Source of the DNA: Pontibacter ruber
GTDB lineage: Bacteria > Bacteroidota > Bacteroidia > Cytophagales > Hymenobacteraceae
NCBI RefSeq assembly: GCF_023630205.1
Contig: NZ_JALPRR010000001.1
Span: 744,001 to 808,000, forward strand
DNA length: 64,000 nucleotides
Reading direction: 5' to 3'
Positions 33,267 to 40,943 of this stretch are shown piece after piece (within the stretch, counting starts at the first letter, position 1; every line of letters begins with the position of its first letter). The position numbers and the translations under genes are program-made. The notes below the pieces were generated by a model. The model was given only the letters and a program-made list of their open reading frames with translations. It searched no databases and had not been told where the DNA came from.

Positions 33267-35606
33267 TTACTCCAATACGGCTATTTTACTGATGCAGGTT
33301 TGCTTGCCCTCGTCGTCGGAGGCCATTACTAAGTATACGCCGCCTTTCACGCGCTTGCCGTTGTAGCCCCGGGCATCCCAGGTAACGGTGCCGCCGGCGG
33401 CTATGGTCTTGTACACCAGGGTGCCGCTGATGTCGGTGATGCGCACCTGCGCGTTGTTGGGCAAGCCGGAAACACCGATCAGGCCGGTATAGCTGGGGCG
33501 CACCGGATTCGGAAACACCGTCGCGCAGTCGGGTTTGCCCTCGGTGATGGTCGCCCCGGCACGGTACGAAGCCAGGCCGGCTTCGGTCGCTACAAACACC
33601 TCCCCTGTCTGGTGCTCCACGGTTACTGAGAGCACTTTATCTGAAGGAAGCGGGCTGTTTTGTGTCGTAAAATGGTGAATCAATTCGTCGCCGTCCGGGC
33701 CAAACAACCAGAGGCCGTTGTCAGTAGCCATCCATTTGCGGTTGGCACCGTCTACGGCAATGTCGCGCACCACCTGCCCGTCCAGCAAGGGTCTTTTATC
33801 AATGATAGGAAGGCGGGCGTCGTATTGCTGCGAAGTGAACACGGCAGCTGTGTTATAGTATACCGCCACCCCGGCAGCCGTTCCTACCCAGATGTCGCCG
33901 TTCAGGTCTTTGGCCATACTATACACGGTGCCGCTGGGCAAGCCACCGTTGCCGGCTTCTGAAGAGAGCTGCCGCACCTCCTGCTTTTCTTCGTTTAACA
34001 CCACCAGGCCATTGCGCACGTTGCCGTTCCAGCTTATACTTAGCCACTTATAATCGTTTTCATCGATCACCAGTCGGTCGAGGTTGCTGTTGTCAGCTAC
34101 GCCCGGAAGTATAAATCCCTGCCATTGCCCGTCCGGCTGCAGCACATGCAGGCCCGGCGCATTGTGGATCTGGCTTCGGTTTACCGCCCATACATTGCCT
34201 TTGCTATCCACGGCCAAATCTGTCACGCGCACCTGCTCGGTCTTATCAGTAGCAGGTTGGCTGCTAACGAGCGTGCTGTTGGTGGAGTTATAAAGTATAG
34301 GTTGCTCCTGCCCCAGCCAAGCCAGCACACCGTTGCCGTAGCTGGCCATGTACACGTGTCCTGTCAATGGGTTATACACGGCATCGGTCATATCTTTTAG
34401 CACCACAGGCACTGTGCCGCCCTGCACCTGAAAGCCGTTGTTGCTTGTCCAATCGCCGTTCTGGAAAGTAGAGTAACCGTCGGTCCTGTTCAGGGGTTCG
34501 TAGTTCTCGTTGTAGCCGCCGCTCAGCACATACACCATGCCGTTGGCTGCATACACCCGGAAGCTGTTGCTGGAGGCAGGACCTTCCGGAGCAAAGGCAG
34601 CAGTTTCGTTGTTGTTCAGATTGATCCGTACCAGTCCGCGTTGCGCGTCGGCCACCCAAAGTATGTTACCTGCTCCTACTGTTGCTTCGCGGGGTTGTTT
34701 CAGCAGGTTGTTTGTTATGGTTGTGGCCTGCCCCTGTTTGTTGATTAGGATAACAGCAGCCGGTGTGGTTATACTTAGAAAATCAGCAGATGGGGTAAGA
34801 CTACTAACCGCTGTGCCGGCAGGTATAAGGGAAGATTGCCAGGTGCCGTTGCCAAGTATAAACAGGCCGTGTTCTGTTGTGCCGGCATAAAGCTGCCCGT
34901 TAAAATCGGCAAGAGAAGTAAGGGTTGCGCTTTCAGGAAAACCTGCATTGCGCTGGTGCCAGCTCCGGAAATCCTTCAAGTTGCTGCTGATGCGGTGTGC
35001 TGCAAGTATGCCGATGTTGGTTGCCAGGTACATGCTGTCGCCAAGTATGGCGGTGCTACGCACCTGCACAGCTGCCCCGTTGGGCCCCAGGTTGGTATAC
35101 GTATCTTTTATCTCCTGCTTTGCCAGGTCCAGCACCACCACGCCAAAGCCAGTAGCCAGGTAAGCTATTTTGTTCCGGGTCAGGATGTGGTGTATACGTT
35201 TATCGCCTGTCAGCTGCCTTCGGAGAATATCGCTGATGTTGGTAATCTTATCGCCTTGCAGCAGGTCGATGTTGGAGTTGGCATAGGCAATTACCAGCGT
35301 GCCGGAGGCTTCCTCGTAGCGGATGGTGCTGATACGCTGCTCGCTCAGCCCATCTACTTTGGTGATGGCCTGGGTGTTGTTGAATTCCTTGTCGTAGTAG
35401 AAAAGCCCCTGTTCTGCGGCAGCGTATACCCTATCGCCGGCCTCTGCCACGGATTTGCCCTGCGTGTAAGGGATGTGCAGTTGCCAGCCGCCAATGCCTA
35501 CTTTGCTCTGTGCCATACCCGGTAGTGTGATCAACAGGCAGCAGCACCCTACCAGCCAGCGAAGCAGGGAAGGTATGGATTGCTGCCGCTTGTTCGGGTG
35601 GCACAT
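33267..35606 (-). CDS. porZ: PorZ-like two-propeller T9SS surface protein
   Basis: 779-residue exported protein similar in layout to PorZ, which in Porphyromonas takes part in anchoring type IX secretion cargo to anionic lipopolysaccharide. A signal peptide (about 1-33, GMAQ) is followed by repeated propeller blades (YDKEFNNTQAITKVDGLSEQRISTI at about 72-96; LNGDIWVGTAAGVAVYYN and RKWMATDNGLWLFGP later) that look like two seven-bladed propellers. The last about 75 residues (VFPNPVRPSYTGLIGVSG...YNGKRVKGGVYLVMASDDE...) form a type A T9SS sorting domain ending KIAVLE. Nineteen base pairs separate it from tdk upstream. Confidence 0.85.
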   Translation of the reverse strand: MCHPNKRQQSIPSLLRWLVGCCCLLITLPGMAQSKVGIGGWQLHIPYTQGKSVAEAGDRVYAAAEQGLFYYDKEFNNTQAITKVDGLSEQRISTIRYEEASGTLVIAYANSNIDLLQGDKITNISDILRRQLTGDKRIHHILTRNKIAYLATGFGVVVLDLAKQEIKDTYTNLGPNGAAVQVRSTAILGDSMYLATNIGILAAHRISSNLKDFRSWHQRNAGFPESATLTSLADFNGQLYAGTTEHGLFILGNGTWQSSLIPAGTAVSSLTPSADFLSITTPAAVILINKQGQATTITNNLLKQPREATVGAGNILWVADAQRGLVRINLNNNETAAFAPEGPASSNSFRVYAANGMVYVLSGGYNENYEPLNRTDGYSTFQNGDWTSNNGFQVQGGTVPVVLKDMTDAVYNPLTGHVYMASYGNGVLAWLGQEQPILYNSTNSTLVSSQPATDKTEQVRVTDLAVDSKGNVWAVNRSQIHNAPGLHVLQPDGQWQGFILPGVADNSNLDRLVIDENDYKWLSISWNGNVRNGLVVLNEEKQEVRQLSSEAGNGGLPSGTVYSMAKDLNGDIWVGTAAGVAVYYNTAAVFTSQQYDARLPIIDKRPLLDGQVVRDIAVDGANRKWMATDNGLWLFGPDGDELIHHFTTQNSPLPSDKVLSVTVEHQTGEVFVATEAGLASYRAGATITEGKPDCATVFPNPVRPSYTGLIGVSGLPNNAQVRITDISGTLVYKTIAAGGTVTWDARGYNGKRVKGGVYLVMASDDEGKQTCISKIAVLE

Positions 35607-35625
35607 AGGCTGGTGGTTATACTTT

Positions 35626-36219
35626 CTATTTTTTCTCTTTCATACCTTCCAGAAAGCAGTGGCGGCAGCGGGCTTCATACGAATCGGTTTCACCGAGCAG
35701 CACCTGCTGTTCAGAAGCAGCGCTCCGGAAAGAGTACGTTGCAATATCGCCGCACTGCACACAGATGGCATGCACTTTTGTTACGTACTCGGCAACGGCC
35801 ATCAGGGCAGGCATTGGCCCGAACGGATTTCCCAGGTAATCCATGTCCAGTCCGGCAGCAATTACACGCACGCCGCTATTGGCCAGCTTTACGCAAACCT
35901 CTGCCAGGCCTTCGTCAAAAAACTGCGCCTCGTCGATGCCAACCACGTCGCAGCTGCCGCCCAGCAGCAACATATCCTGGGCAAAGTCTATGGGCGTAGA
36001 GCGAATGGCATTGGCATTATGCGATACCACATCTTCTTCGTGGTACCGTTTGTCCACGGTAGGCTTGAAAATTTCTACCTTTTGTTTGGCAATCTTGGCA
36101 CGGTTCAGCCTCCGGATCAGCTCTTCTGTCTTTCCTGAAAACATCGATCCGCAGATCACTTCTATCCATCCTCTCCTGTGTGCGTGGCTTTCGCTGCCTA
36201 CGCGTGGCTCTATAAACAT
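35626..36219 (-). CDS. tdk: Thymidine kinase (type II, zinc-dependent)
   Basis: Phosphorylates thymidine to dTMP in salvage. 197 residues. Walker A GSMFSGKT at 24-31, the DEAQFFD segment (about 106-112) and four Cys for zinc (AICVQCGD about 147-150 and CRHC about 184-187) are all present. First gene of the tdk-porZ-recO run on the minus strand. The 20-residue stretch before the P-loop ([16 protein letters not shown]) is somewhat long but the ATG at 36219 is the natural start. Confidence 0.93.
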   Translation of the reverse strand: MFIEPRVGSESHAHRRGWIEVICGSMFSGKTEELIRRLNRAKIAKQKVEIFKPTVDKRYHEEDVVSHNANAIRSTPIDFAQDMLLLGGSCDVVGIDEAQFFDEGLAEVCVKLANSGVRVIAAGLDMDYLGNPFGPMPALMAVAEYVTKVHAICVQCGDIATYSFRSAASEQQVLLGETDSYEARCRHCFLEGMKEKK

Positions 36220-36329
36220 TTAATTATAACTAATTGATAATTGGCTTAATGGTTGAATTGTTGGTTGTTAAATTGTCAGAATCAGGATTTCCAGAATTTA
36301 AGGATACTCAGGATTACGGGCTATTCAAT

Positions 36330-36402
36330 TTATACTTTTATACTTCTTTACCTTTCTACCTCCCAAACTCTCCAACCCTCTAACTTTTTAACTTTCCAAC
36401 TC
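36330..36402. repeat. CT-rich intergenic repeat overlapping a gene end
   Basis: TTATACTTTTATACTTC followed by units such as CTCCAACCCTCTAACTTTTTAACTTTCC. Same type as at 25437-25600 and 56077-56120. On the minus strand the last codons and the stop of the ferredoxin gene (stop at 36388-36390, TAA inside AAGTTAA) lie within it. Confidence 0.65.
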
Positions 36403-36720
36403 CGAATACTGCATATGCGGTAATTGCGTTTGCTTTGGTACCCTGCCTGTGGCATCCCCGCTTTCCAATGTACACTGGCACGTCAATCGTTCGTTACCCT
36501 TCAGGCGACCTTTCTCGCGGTAGCGTAGCTCGGCGGCTGTAAGCGGGCTGAAATGCTCCAGCCCCTGTTGTACTATAATGCGGCAGGTGGTGCAGCGTCC
36601 TTTGCCTCCGCAGGCGTGCATCCAGTCGATACCTTCTGCCTGCAGCGCCTTCAGCAGCGTTTGTCCCTGCACAACTGCCACCTGGCGGCCGGCAAGGTTT
36701 TGCACAACTAACTTTGGCAT
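36388..36720 (-). CDS. [2Fe-2S] ferredoxin
   Basis: 110-residue plant/adrenodoxin-fold ferredoxin from the ATG at 36720 (the frame continues upstream for 30 codons, which are not ferredoxin-like). Cluster ligands Cys37, Cys43, Cys46 and Cys81 have the C-x5-C-x2-C-x34-C pattern, with an extra Cys83. Carrier of single electrons; partner unknown. The last residues are encoded by an intergenic-type repeat, suggesting a changed C-terminus. It diverges from the 36756 gene with 35 bp between starts. Confidence 0.85.
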   Translation of the reverse strand: MPKLVVQNLAGRQVAVVQGQTLLKALQAEGIDWMHACGGKGRCTTCRIIVQQGLEHFSPLTAAELRYREKGRLKGNERLTCQCTLESGDATGRVPKQTQLPHMQYSELES

Positions 36721-36755
36721 ATTATCTTTAACTTTACAGAAGAAAGTATCTCTCA

Positions 36756-37850
36756 ATGGAAGACAAATATAATCAATTACACCTGGAACGTTACAGCAAA
36801 GCGCTGGCAAATCTCCTCTGCGACCGCCACTTTGCCACCCACGATACCATCAACGGGCCTCAGCTTATTGGTTTTACGCCGATAAAGCAGGTTAATCTTT
36901 TTGCCATAAAGGAGCTCCTGCTGAAGTGGCACCACGAAATGGCCAACCTGCGCAGCCCCTACTTCGATTATGAGCACGAAGATGTGAAAGAAGCATTGCT
37001 CAACTTTATGAACGTGCTTTCTCGCAAGATCCTCATGAAACGCAATGCCTTCGAACCCCTGCTGGAGAAAGCCATCTACGACACCTTCCTGGTGGCTCTG
37101 AACCCGGTAGCTACTTTCGAAGAGAAGTTTCTGCGCATACAGGAAGAGATCACGCTCCCGAAACTGCAGGAAAACCTGAAGTACATTGACCTGGACAAGC
37201 CGCTCTTTGCCGGCTTTGTGGAGACGCTTTCACCATCCAGCCGCGACCGCGAGTACATCCTGAGCCGTTTCGGGCTGTACGTGAATGCAAACCAGGCCAG
37301 CAGAACGCCCCTGCAGGATGTGATTGCCCGCTTTAATAGCCTGCTGCCGATCAGCGAGCAGGAGTTGTTGCAGCAGGCCCCTGTAGCTCCTGTGGTAGCC
37401 AAGCCGGCACTGGTAGCGCCAATTGTGGAAAAAGACATTGTAGCACCCATCCATACGGCACAGCGCGAGTATGCCGTACCGGCTGCACCGCGTCCGGCAC
37501 CAGTTGCAGAGCAGCACAACCTGAACGAGCGCTTCCGCACGGCAGAGCGCCCTACCCTGAACGAACGGTTCCGGGAGTCTTCCTCTTCGCTTGCTGATGC
37601 CCACAGCAACCGCAGGATCGAGTCGCTTAAAAATTCGATCTCCATCAACCAGCGTTTCAGCTTCATCAACGAGCTGTTCGAAGGCGACAACCTGGCGTAT
37701 TACCAAACCATCAAGACTCTGGACGAATACAACGATCCGGAAGAAGCAAAGCGATACGTAACGCATGAGATCGCCGGCAGGTTTGACTGGAGCAAAAAGC
37801 AGGAGCATGTAAGCAAATTACTCAAGCTCATTGAGCGCAAGTTTGCATAA
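36756..37850 (+). CDS. Conserved hypothetical protein with repeated NERFR motif
   Basis: 364 residues, family not recognised by name. The N-terminal about 205 residues are helical (FDYEHEDVKEALLNFMNVLSRKILMKR...). A Pro/Ala-rich linker (about 208-250) leads to two near-identical hexapeptides LNERFR (about 253 and 266) and a third related INQRFSFINELFEGDNLAYY (about 289-308), then a helical C-terminus (about 310-364). Similar INxRFxFIxELF motifs occur in uncharacterised Bacteroidota proteins. No signal peptide, probably cytoplasmic. Tightly divergent from the ferredoxin gene, so the two may share control. Confidence 0.8.
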   Translation: MEDKYNQLHLERYSKALANLLCDRHFATHDTINGPQLIGFTPIKQVNLFAIKELLLKWHHEMANLRSPYFDYEHEDVKEALLNFMNVLSRKILMKRNAFEPLLEKAIYDTFLVALNPVATFEEKFLRIQEEITLPKLQENLKYIDLDKPLFAGFVETLSPSSRDREYILSRFGLYVNANQASRTPLQDVIARFNSLLPISEQELLQQAPVAPVVAKPALVAPIVEKDIVAPIHTAQREYAVPAAPRPAPVAEQHNLNERFRTAERPTLNERFRESSSSLADAHSNRRIESLKNSISINQRFSFINELFEGDNLAYYQTIKTLDEYNDPEEAKRYVTHEIAGRFDWSKKQEHVSKLLKLIERKFA

Positions 37851-37868
37851 GCCCGCTTTTGCGTAGCA

Positions 37869-37902
37869 CAAAAGGCTCCTCTGCAGGAAGAGGCGCCTTT
37901 TG
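37869..37902 (+). terminator. Terminator after the 36756 gene
   Basis: CAAAAGGC / GCCTTTTG outer stem with an inner CCTCT / AGAGG stem, then TTTTTTAG. Eighteen bp after the stop. The rest of the spacer to 38174 shows nothing definite. Confidence 0.75.
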
Positions 37903-38174
37903 TTTTTTAGGACCCCTGTGTGTACCTGAGGCCCAGGACAGAGTATAAAAAGTTTGCCTGAAACAGCTGTACGGGTACAAAAATAGTTAAAAAGAGCGGG
38001 TAAAGGTTTTGCAAATCTTTGAATGAAGTACTAATTATGCATTTACTTTTATGCTGTCGGGCTATCCGGAACCGATTTTGAAGCATTCTGGTTTTGCCTA
38101 AAAAAACAGGACTCAACCGACACAAAGAAAATATAAGCGCGTACTATCAACTTTAAATAACCTTATTATCAGCC

Positions 38175-38561
38175 ATGAGAGACGATTTCGACTACGAAGA
38201 TGATTTAGATTATAGTTTCGATGACGAAGAAGAGGATGACGACTTCGGGATGACGTTTGAGGAGGACTTGTACCTGATGATACGGGAAAAGCTTCGCGAT
38301 ACCATTCAGGAGTATAAGGCGCAGTATCCTGCTATAAGAAAATTGGAAAGCGCTGTCAGCTCTTTTAAAATCAACGCTAAAAACACAGACGACTCCAAGT
38401 TTTACCCGCTGGCAGCAAAACTGCTGAGCGAGCACATCAAGCCTTTGACAGAAGAGTCAGAAGAGGTACTGGAGATCTACGAAAACATGCAGACAGACAT
38501 TGCCCGCTTCAAGAACCAGCGTGCACACGGTTTCGAAGGCGAGTATTACCTGTCAGAATAA
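38175..38561 (+). CDS. Small acidic hypothetical protein
   Basis: 128-residue protein whose first 30 residues are nearly all Asp, Glu, Tyr and Phe (DDFDYEDDLDYSFDDEEEDD). The rest (about 35-128) is predicted helical with a helix-rich EDLYLMIREKLRDTIQEYKAQY segment. No signal peptide or membrane segment. The extreme acidity of the N-terminus could mimic nucleic acid or bind basic proteins or metal, but this is speculation. It is flanked by spacers on both sides, with a terminator at 38597. Confidence 0.75.
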   Translation: MRDDFDYEDDLDYSFDDEEEDDDFGMTFEEDLYLMIREKLRDTIQEYKAQYPAIRKLESAVSSFKINAKNTDDSKFYPLAAKLLSEHIKPLTEESEEVLEIYENMQTDIARFKNQRAHGFEGEYYLSE

Positions 38562-38596
38562 TTTCTGAACATTAACCCGGGCAGCAACACCTAAGA

Positions 38597-38623
38597 CCAC
38601 CCTCCGAAAAAGGGTGGTTTTTT
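38597..38623 (+). terminator. Terminator after the acidic gene
   Basis: ACCACCCT / AGGGTGGT stem with 7-nt loop, then TTTTTTT. Thirty-five bp after the stop. The spacer 38624-38893 that follows is AT-rich at its right end; AAACTTTG at 38775-38782 is a weak -7 candidate for the next gene. Confidence 0.8.
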
Positions 38624-38893
38624 TATTTGGCACCCCTTTTGTTAGCCTTTGCCCTGGCTTGCTGAGTAACCACCAAAAGGTGCCTTATACCGCTTTTATG
38701 GCAGATTGTGGAAAACTATTTAGAGTATTTTACACCATTTATATTCCTGTTCACATTTATTCCGTTAATTTTTACAAACTTTGCATGCAACCATTTGGCG
38801 CCTTTGGGAATCTTAAAGTAAAAGGATGGAAAGGCGTTGCCCTGGTGGCAATAGTTCGACCCAAAATCTAACAAACTTAATACTTCATTTTTT

Positions 38894-39331
38894 ATGGCTA
38901 CGATGAGGCTATTGAATGAGGAGCAGTACCTTATACAGACTGTTGATAAGAAGCTGGCGCTCACTACACACCGTGTTATTCAAAGAAAGCGATTACGACA
39001 CTTACGTGGTTGTACCTCCATCATGCTGGAGGACATCGAATCCTGGCAAATAAAGGCAACCGGAAATATGTGGTATATGGGCTTGAGCGTTGCCTCGCTT
39101 CCTTTCATTTACCTCAACGACTCCTGGGCTTTTCTGGGAGCTTTTTTTCTGCTGCTGTTTTTGATGACACGCCAGAACCGCATCCACATCATTTCTCAGA
39201 ACGCAGTGATCGTGCTGCCGCTTGAGGTGGATGAAACCGGCCTGAACAGCCTCGTGGAAATTTTCAGGCAGGCCATAAAAGTGCGGATGGAACGACTCGA
39301 GCAACAGCTCCCGGAAAAAGTAGCTGCCTGA
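38894..39331 (+). CDS. Small membrane protein, bacterial PH-like
   Basis: 145 residues. Residues about 1-55 form a beta-rich segment (EQYLIQTVDKKLALTTHRVIQRKR) ending near the start of two membrane helices (about 58-74 and 77-93, WAFLGAFFLLLFLM). The C-terminal part (about 97-145) is soluble. The LALTTHRVI pattern resembles the start of bacterial PH-domain proteins. No name can be given. Expected at the inner membrane. Confidence 0.72.
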   Translation: MATMRLLNEEQYLIQTVDKKLALTTHRVIQRKRLRHLRGCTSIMLEDIESWQIKATGNMWYMGLSVASLPFIYLNDSWAFLGAFFLLLFLMTRQNRIHIISQNAVIVLPLEVDETGLNSLVEIFRQAIKVRMERLEQQLPEKVAA

Positions 39332-39354
39332 CAGCAGGCTTTGCTTTGCATACC

Positions 39355-39379
39355 AAGCGCCCTTTCGGCGCTTTTTTTA
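39355..39379 (+). terminator. Terminator after 39331
   Basis: AAGCGC / GCGCTT stem with a CCTTTCG-type loop, then TTTTTTAT. Only 24 bp after the stop. Confidence 0.8.
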
Positions 39380-39490
39380 TTTCCGGCAAGTGGCGCCCAC
39401 TCAGGTATAAACCCGCTGCCAATGCTTTTAATTAGCAGTAATGCCCTATTATGACTATATTTAGCGGTTTTACAAAGCCTTATTACCAGC

Positions 39491-40483
39491 ATGGCAGCAG
39501 ATGAACTGATATACCAGGATCGGGTGAAAACCAATCAACAAAAAATAAAGCAGGTTTTAAAAGAAGTTGGCAAAGTAGTAGTCGGCCAGACCTACATGGT
39601 AAACCGGTTGCTGATCGGTTTGTTTACAGGCGGCCACATTCTGCTGGAGGGCGTACCGGGCCTTGCAAAAACCCTTACCATCAACACGCTTTCCAAAGCC
39701 TTGCGCCTCGATTTTCAGCGCATCCAGTTCACACCCGACCTGCTCCCCTCCGACCTGATCGGAACGATGATCTACAACCAGAATGCTTCCATTTTTGAGG
39801 TGAAGAAGGGGCCGATCTTTGCCAACCTTATACTTGCCGATGAGGTAAACCGATCTCCGGCCAAAGTACAGTCGGCGCTGCTGGAGGCCATGCAGGAAAA
39901 GCAGGTGACCATTGGCGAGACCACCTACAACCTCGACCTCCCCTTCCTGGTGCTGGCTACCCAAAACCCTGTGGAGCACGAAGGTACCTATCCGCTGCCC
40001 GAAGCACAGGTAGACCGCTTTATGATGAAAGTATACATCGACTATCCCAAGAAGTCAGACGAGCTGGAGATCATGCGCCGCATGGCCAACATGTCGTTTA
40101 ACGATACGGTAGCCAAAGTGCTGTCCAAGGAAGATATTTTTGCCATCCGCAACGAGATCAACCAGGTGCAGATATCTGAAACGCTGGAGAAGTACATCAT
40201 CGAACTGGTATTTGCCTCGCGCCGCCCAGCCGAATACGACCTGAACGAGTATGCCAACTACATCCAGTTTGGGGTATCGCCCAGAGCAAGTATAGCCCTG
40301 AACCGTGCCGCCAAAGCCGTAGCCTACTTCGACGAGCGCGACTACGTGCTGCCGGAAGACATAAAGGAGGTAGCGCACGATGTGATGAATCACCGCATCA
40401 TCCTCAATTACGAAGCTGAGGCCGACGGCATTCGTACAAAAGATTTTATCGAAGCCATACTTCGCAAGGTGCCGATCAGCTAA
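39491..40483 (+). CDS. MoxR-family AAA+ ATPase
   Basis: 330-residue cytoplasmic AAA+ ATPase, a chaperone-like activator of cofactor-dependent or envelope systems. Walker A GVPGLAKT (about 54-61), Walker B LILADEVNR (about 113-121), sensor 1 in LATQNP (about 156-161) and the C-terminal helical lid are typical of MoxR. MoxR genes usually sit with DUF58 and von Willebrand factor A genes. Here only a possible 56-residue membrane gene follows before the strand changes, so this is an orphan MoxR. Confidence 0.9.
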   Translation: MAADELIYQDRVKTNQQKIKQVLKEVGKVVVGQTYMVNRLLIGLFTGGHILLEGVPGLAKTLTINTLSKALRLDFQRIQFTPDLLPSDLIGTMIYNQNASIFEVKKGPIFANLILADEVNRSPAKVQSALLEAMQEKQVTIGETTYNLDLPFLVLATQNPVEHEGTYPLPEAQVDRFMMKVYIDYPKKSDELEIMRRMANMSFNDTVAKVLSKEDIFAIRNEINQVQISETLEKYIIELVFASRRPAEYDLNEYANYIQFGVSPRASIALNRAAKAVAYFDERDYVLPEDIKEVAHDVMNHRIILNYEAEADGIRTKDFIEAILRKVPIS

Positions 40484-40627
40484 GTATAAAGTATAACCTG
40501 TACTTACATCCGCCACTTTCCCTAAAAACATCCTTTTCAGCAGCGCCGTAAGGTTGAGTATTGTTTCCGCTGAACGCTCCTGCAGCATCAGCAGGCGTTT
40601 TGTTCGATCTTTTAACTTTTGGGTTGT

Positions 40628-40798
40628 ATGCTGAGAGGCTTGTTCAGGTTCTGGTTGCTGCGCAGATTGTTTGGGGGCAACGATGGTGGCTCCCGAAGAA
40701 GAAGACGTGGCGGCTGCGGCCTTGGTGCCGGCTGCCTGGCAGTTATACTTGTTATACTGCTGCTGGTCTTCCTGCTCAGCGGGTTTGCAGGCAGTTAA
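40628..40798 (+). CDS. Possible 56-residue arginine-rich single-helix membrane protein
   Basis: ATG at 40628, stop TAA at 40796. The product has a basic N-terminal part (RFWLLRRLFGG, then SRRRRRGG near residues 22-29) and a strong hydrophobic helix (about 34-52, AVILVILLLVFLLSGF). Codons for the helix use ATA-CTT, in line with coding sequence of this genome. It lies 144 bp after the MoxR gene on the same strand and is followed by a terminator at 40832. The overlapping frame at 40561-40815 looks less protein-like. No ribosome-binding site is obvious. Confidence 0.45.
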   Translation: MLRGLFRFWLLRRLFGGNDGGSRRRRRGGCGLGAGCLAVILVILLLVFLLSGFAGS

Positions 40799-40831
40799 AG
40801 TCTCTGAAGGTATAACTTTGGCTCAATAAAA

Positions 40832-40858
40832 AAGAACCCGCCATACCTGGCGGGTTCT
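40832..40858. terminator. Terminator between convergent genes at 40.8 kb
   Basis: AAGAACCCGCC / GGCGGGTTCT stem with loop ATACCT; A-run before and a weak T stretch after. On the minus strand the A-run provides the U-tract, so it is best placed to end the 40944-42293 gene. Confidence 0.75.
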
Positions 40859-40943
40859 GCGCAAACCGGGAGACTAAGCCGCTTTGCTCAGGCTGCAACT
40901 TATGCTCTCACCCATACATTTGCAACCCGTATTTTAAACTTCC

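Noticed and set aside
37907-38125. 72-residue minus-strand frame in the spacer
   Set aside because: No homology signal, low-quality composition, overlaps the upstream region of the acidic gene.
38614-38871. 85-residue plus-strand frame before the PH-like gene
   Set aside because: Starts inside a terminator and runs over the likely promoter; amino acid pattern is not coherent.
40561-40815. 84-residue frame overlapping the small membrane ORF
   Set aside because: The frame at 40628-40798 has a cleaner basic-plus-helix structure; this one looks like its shadow.
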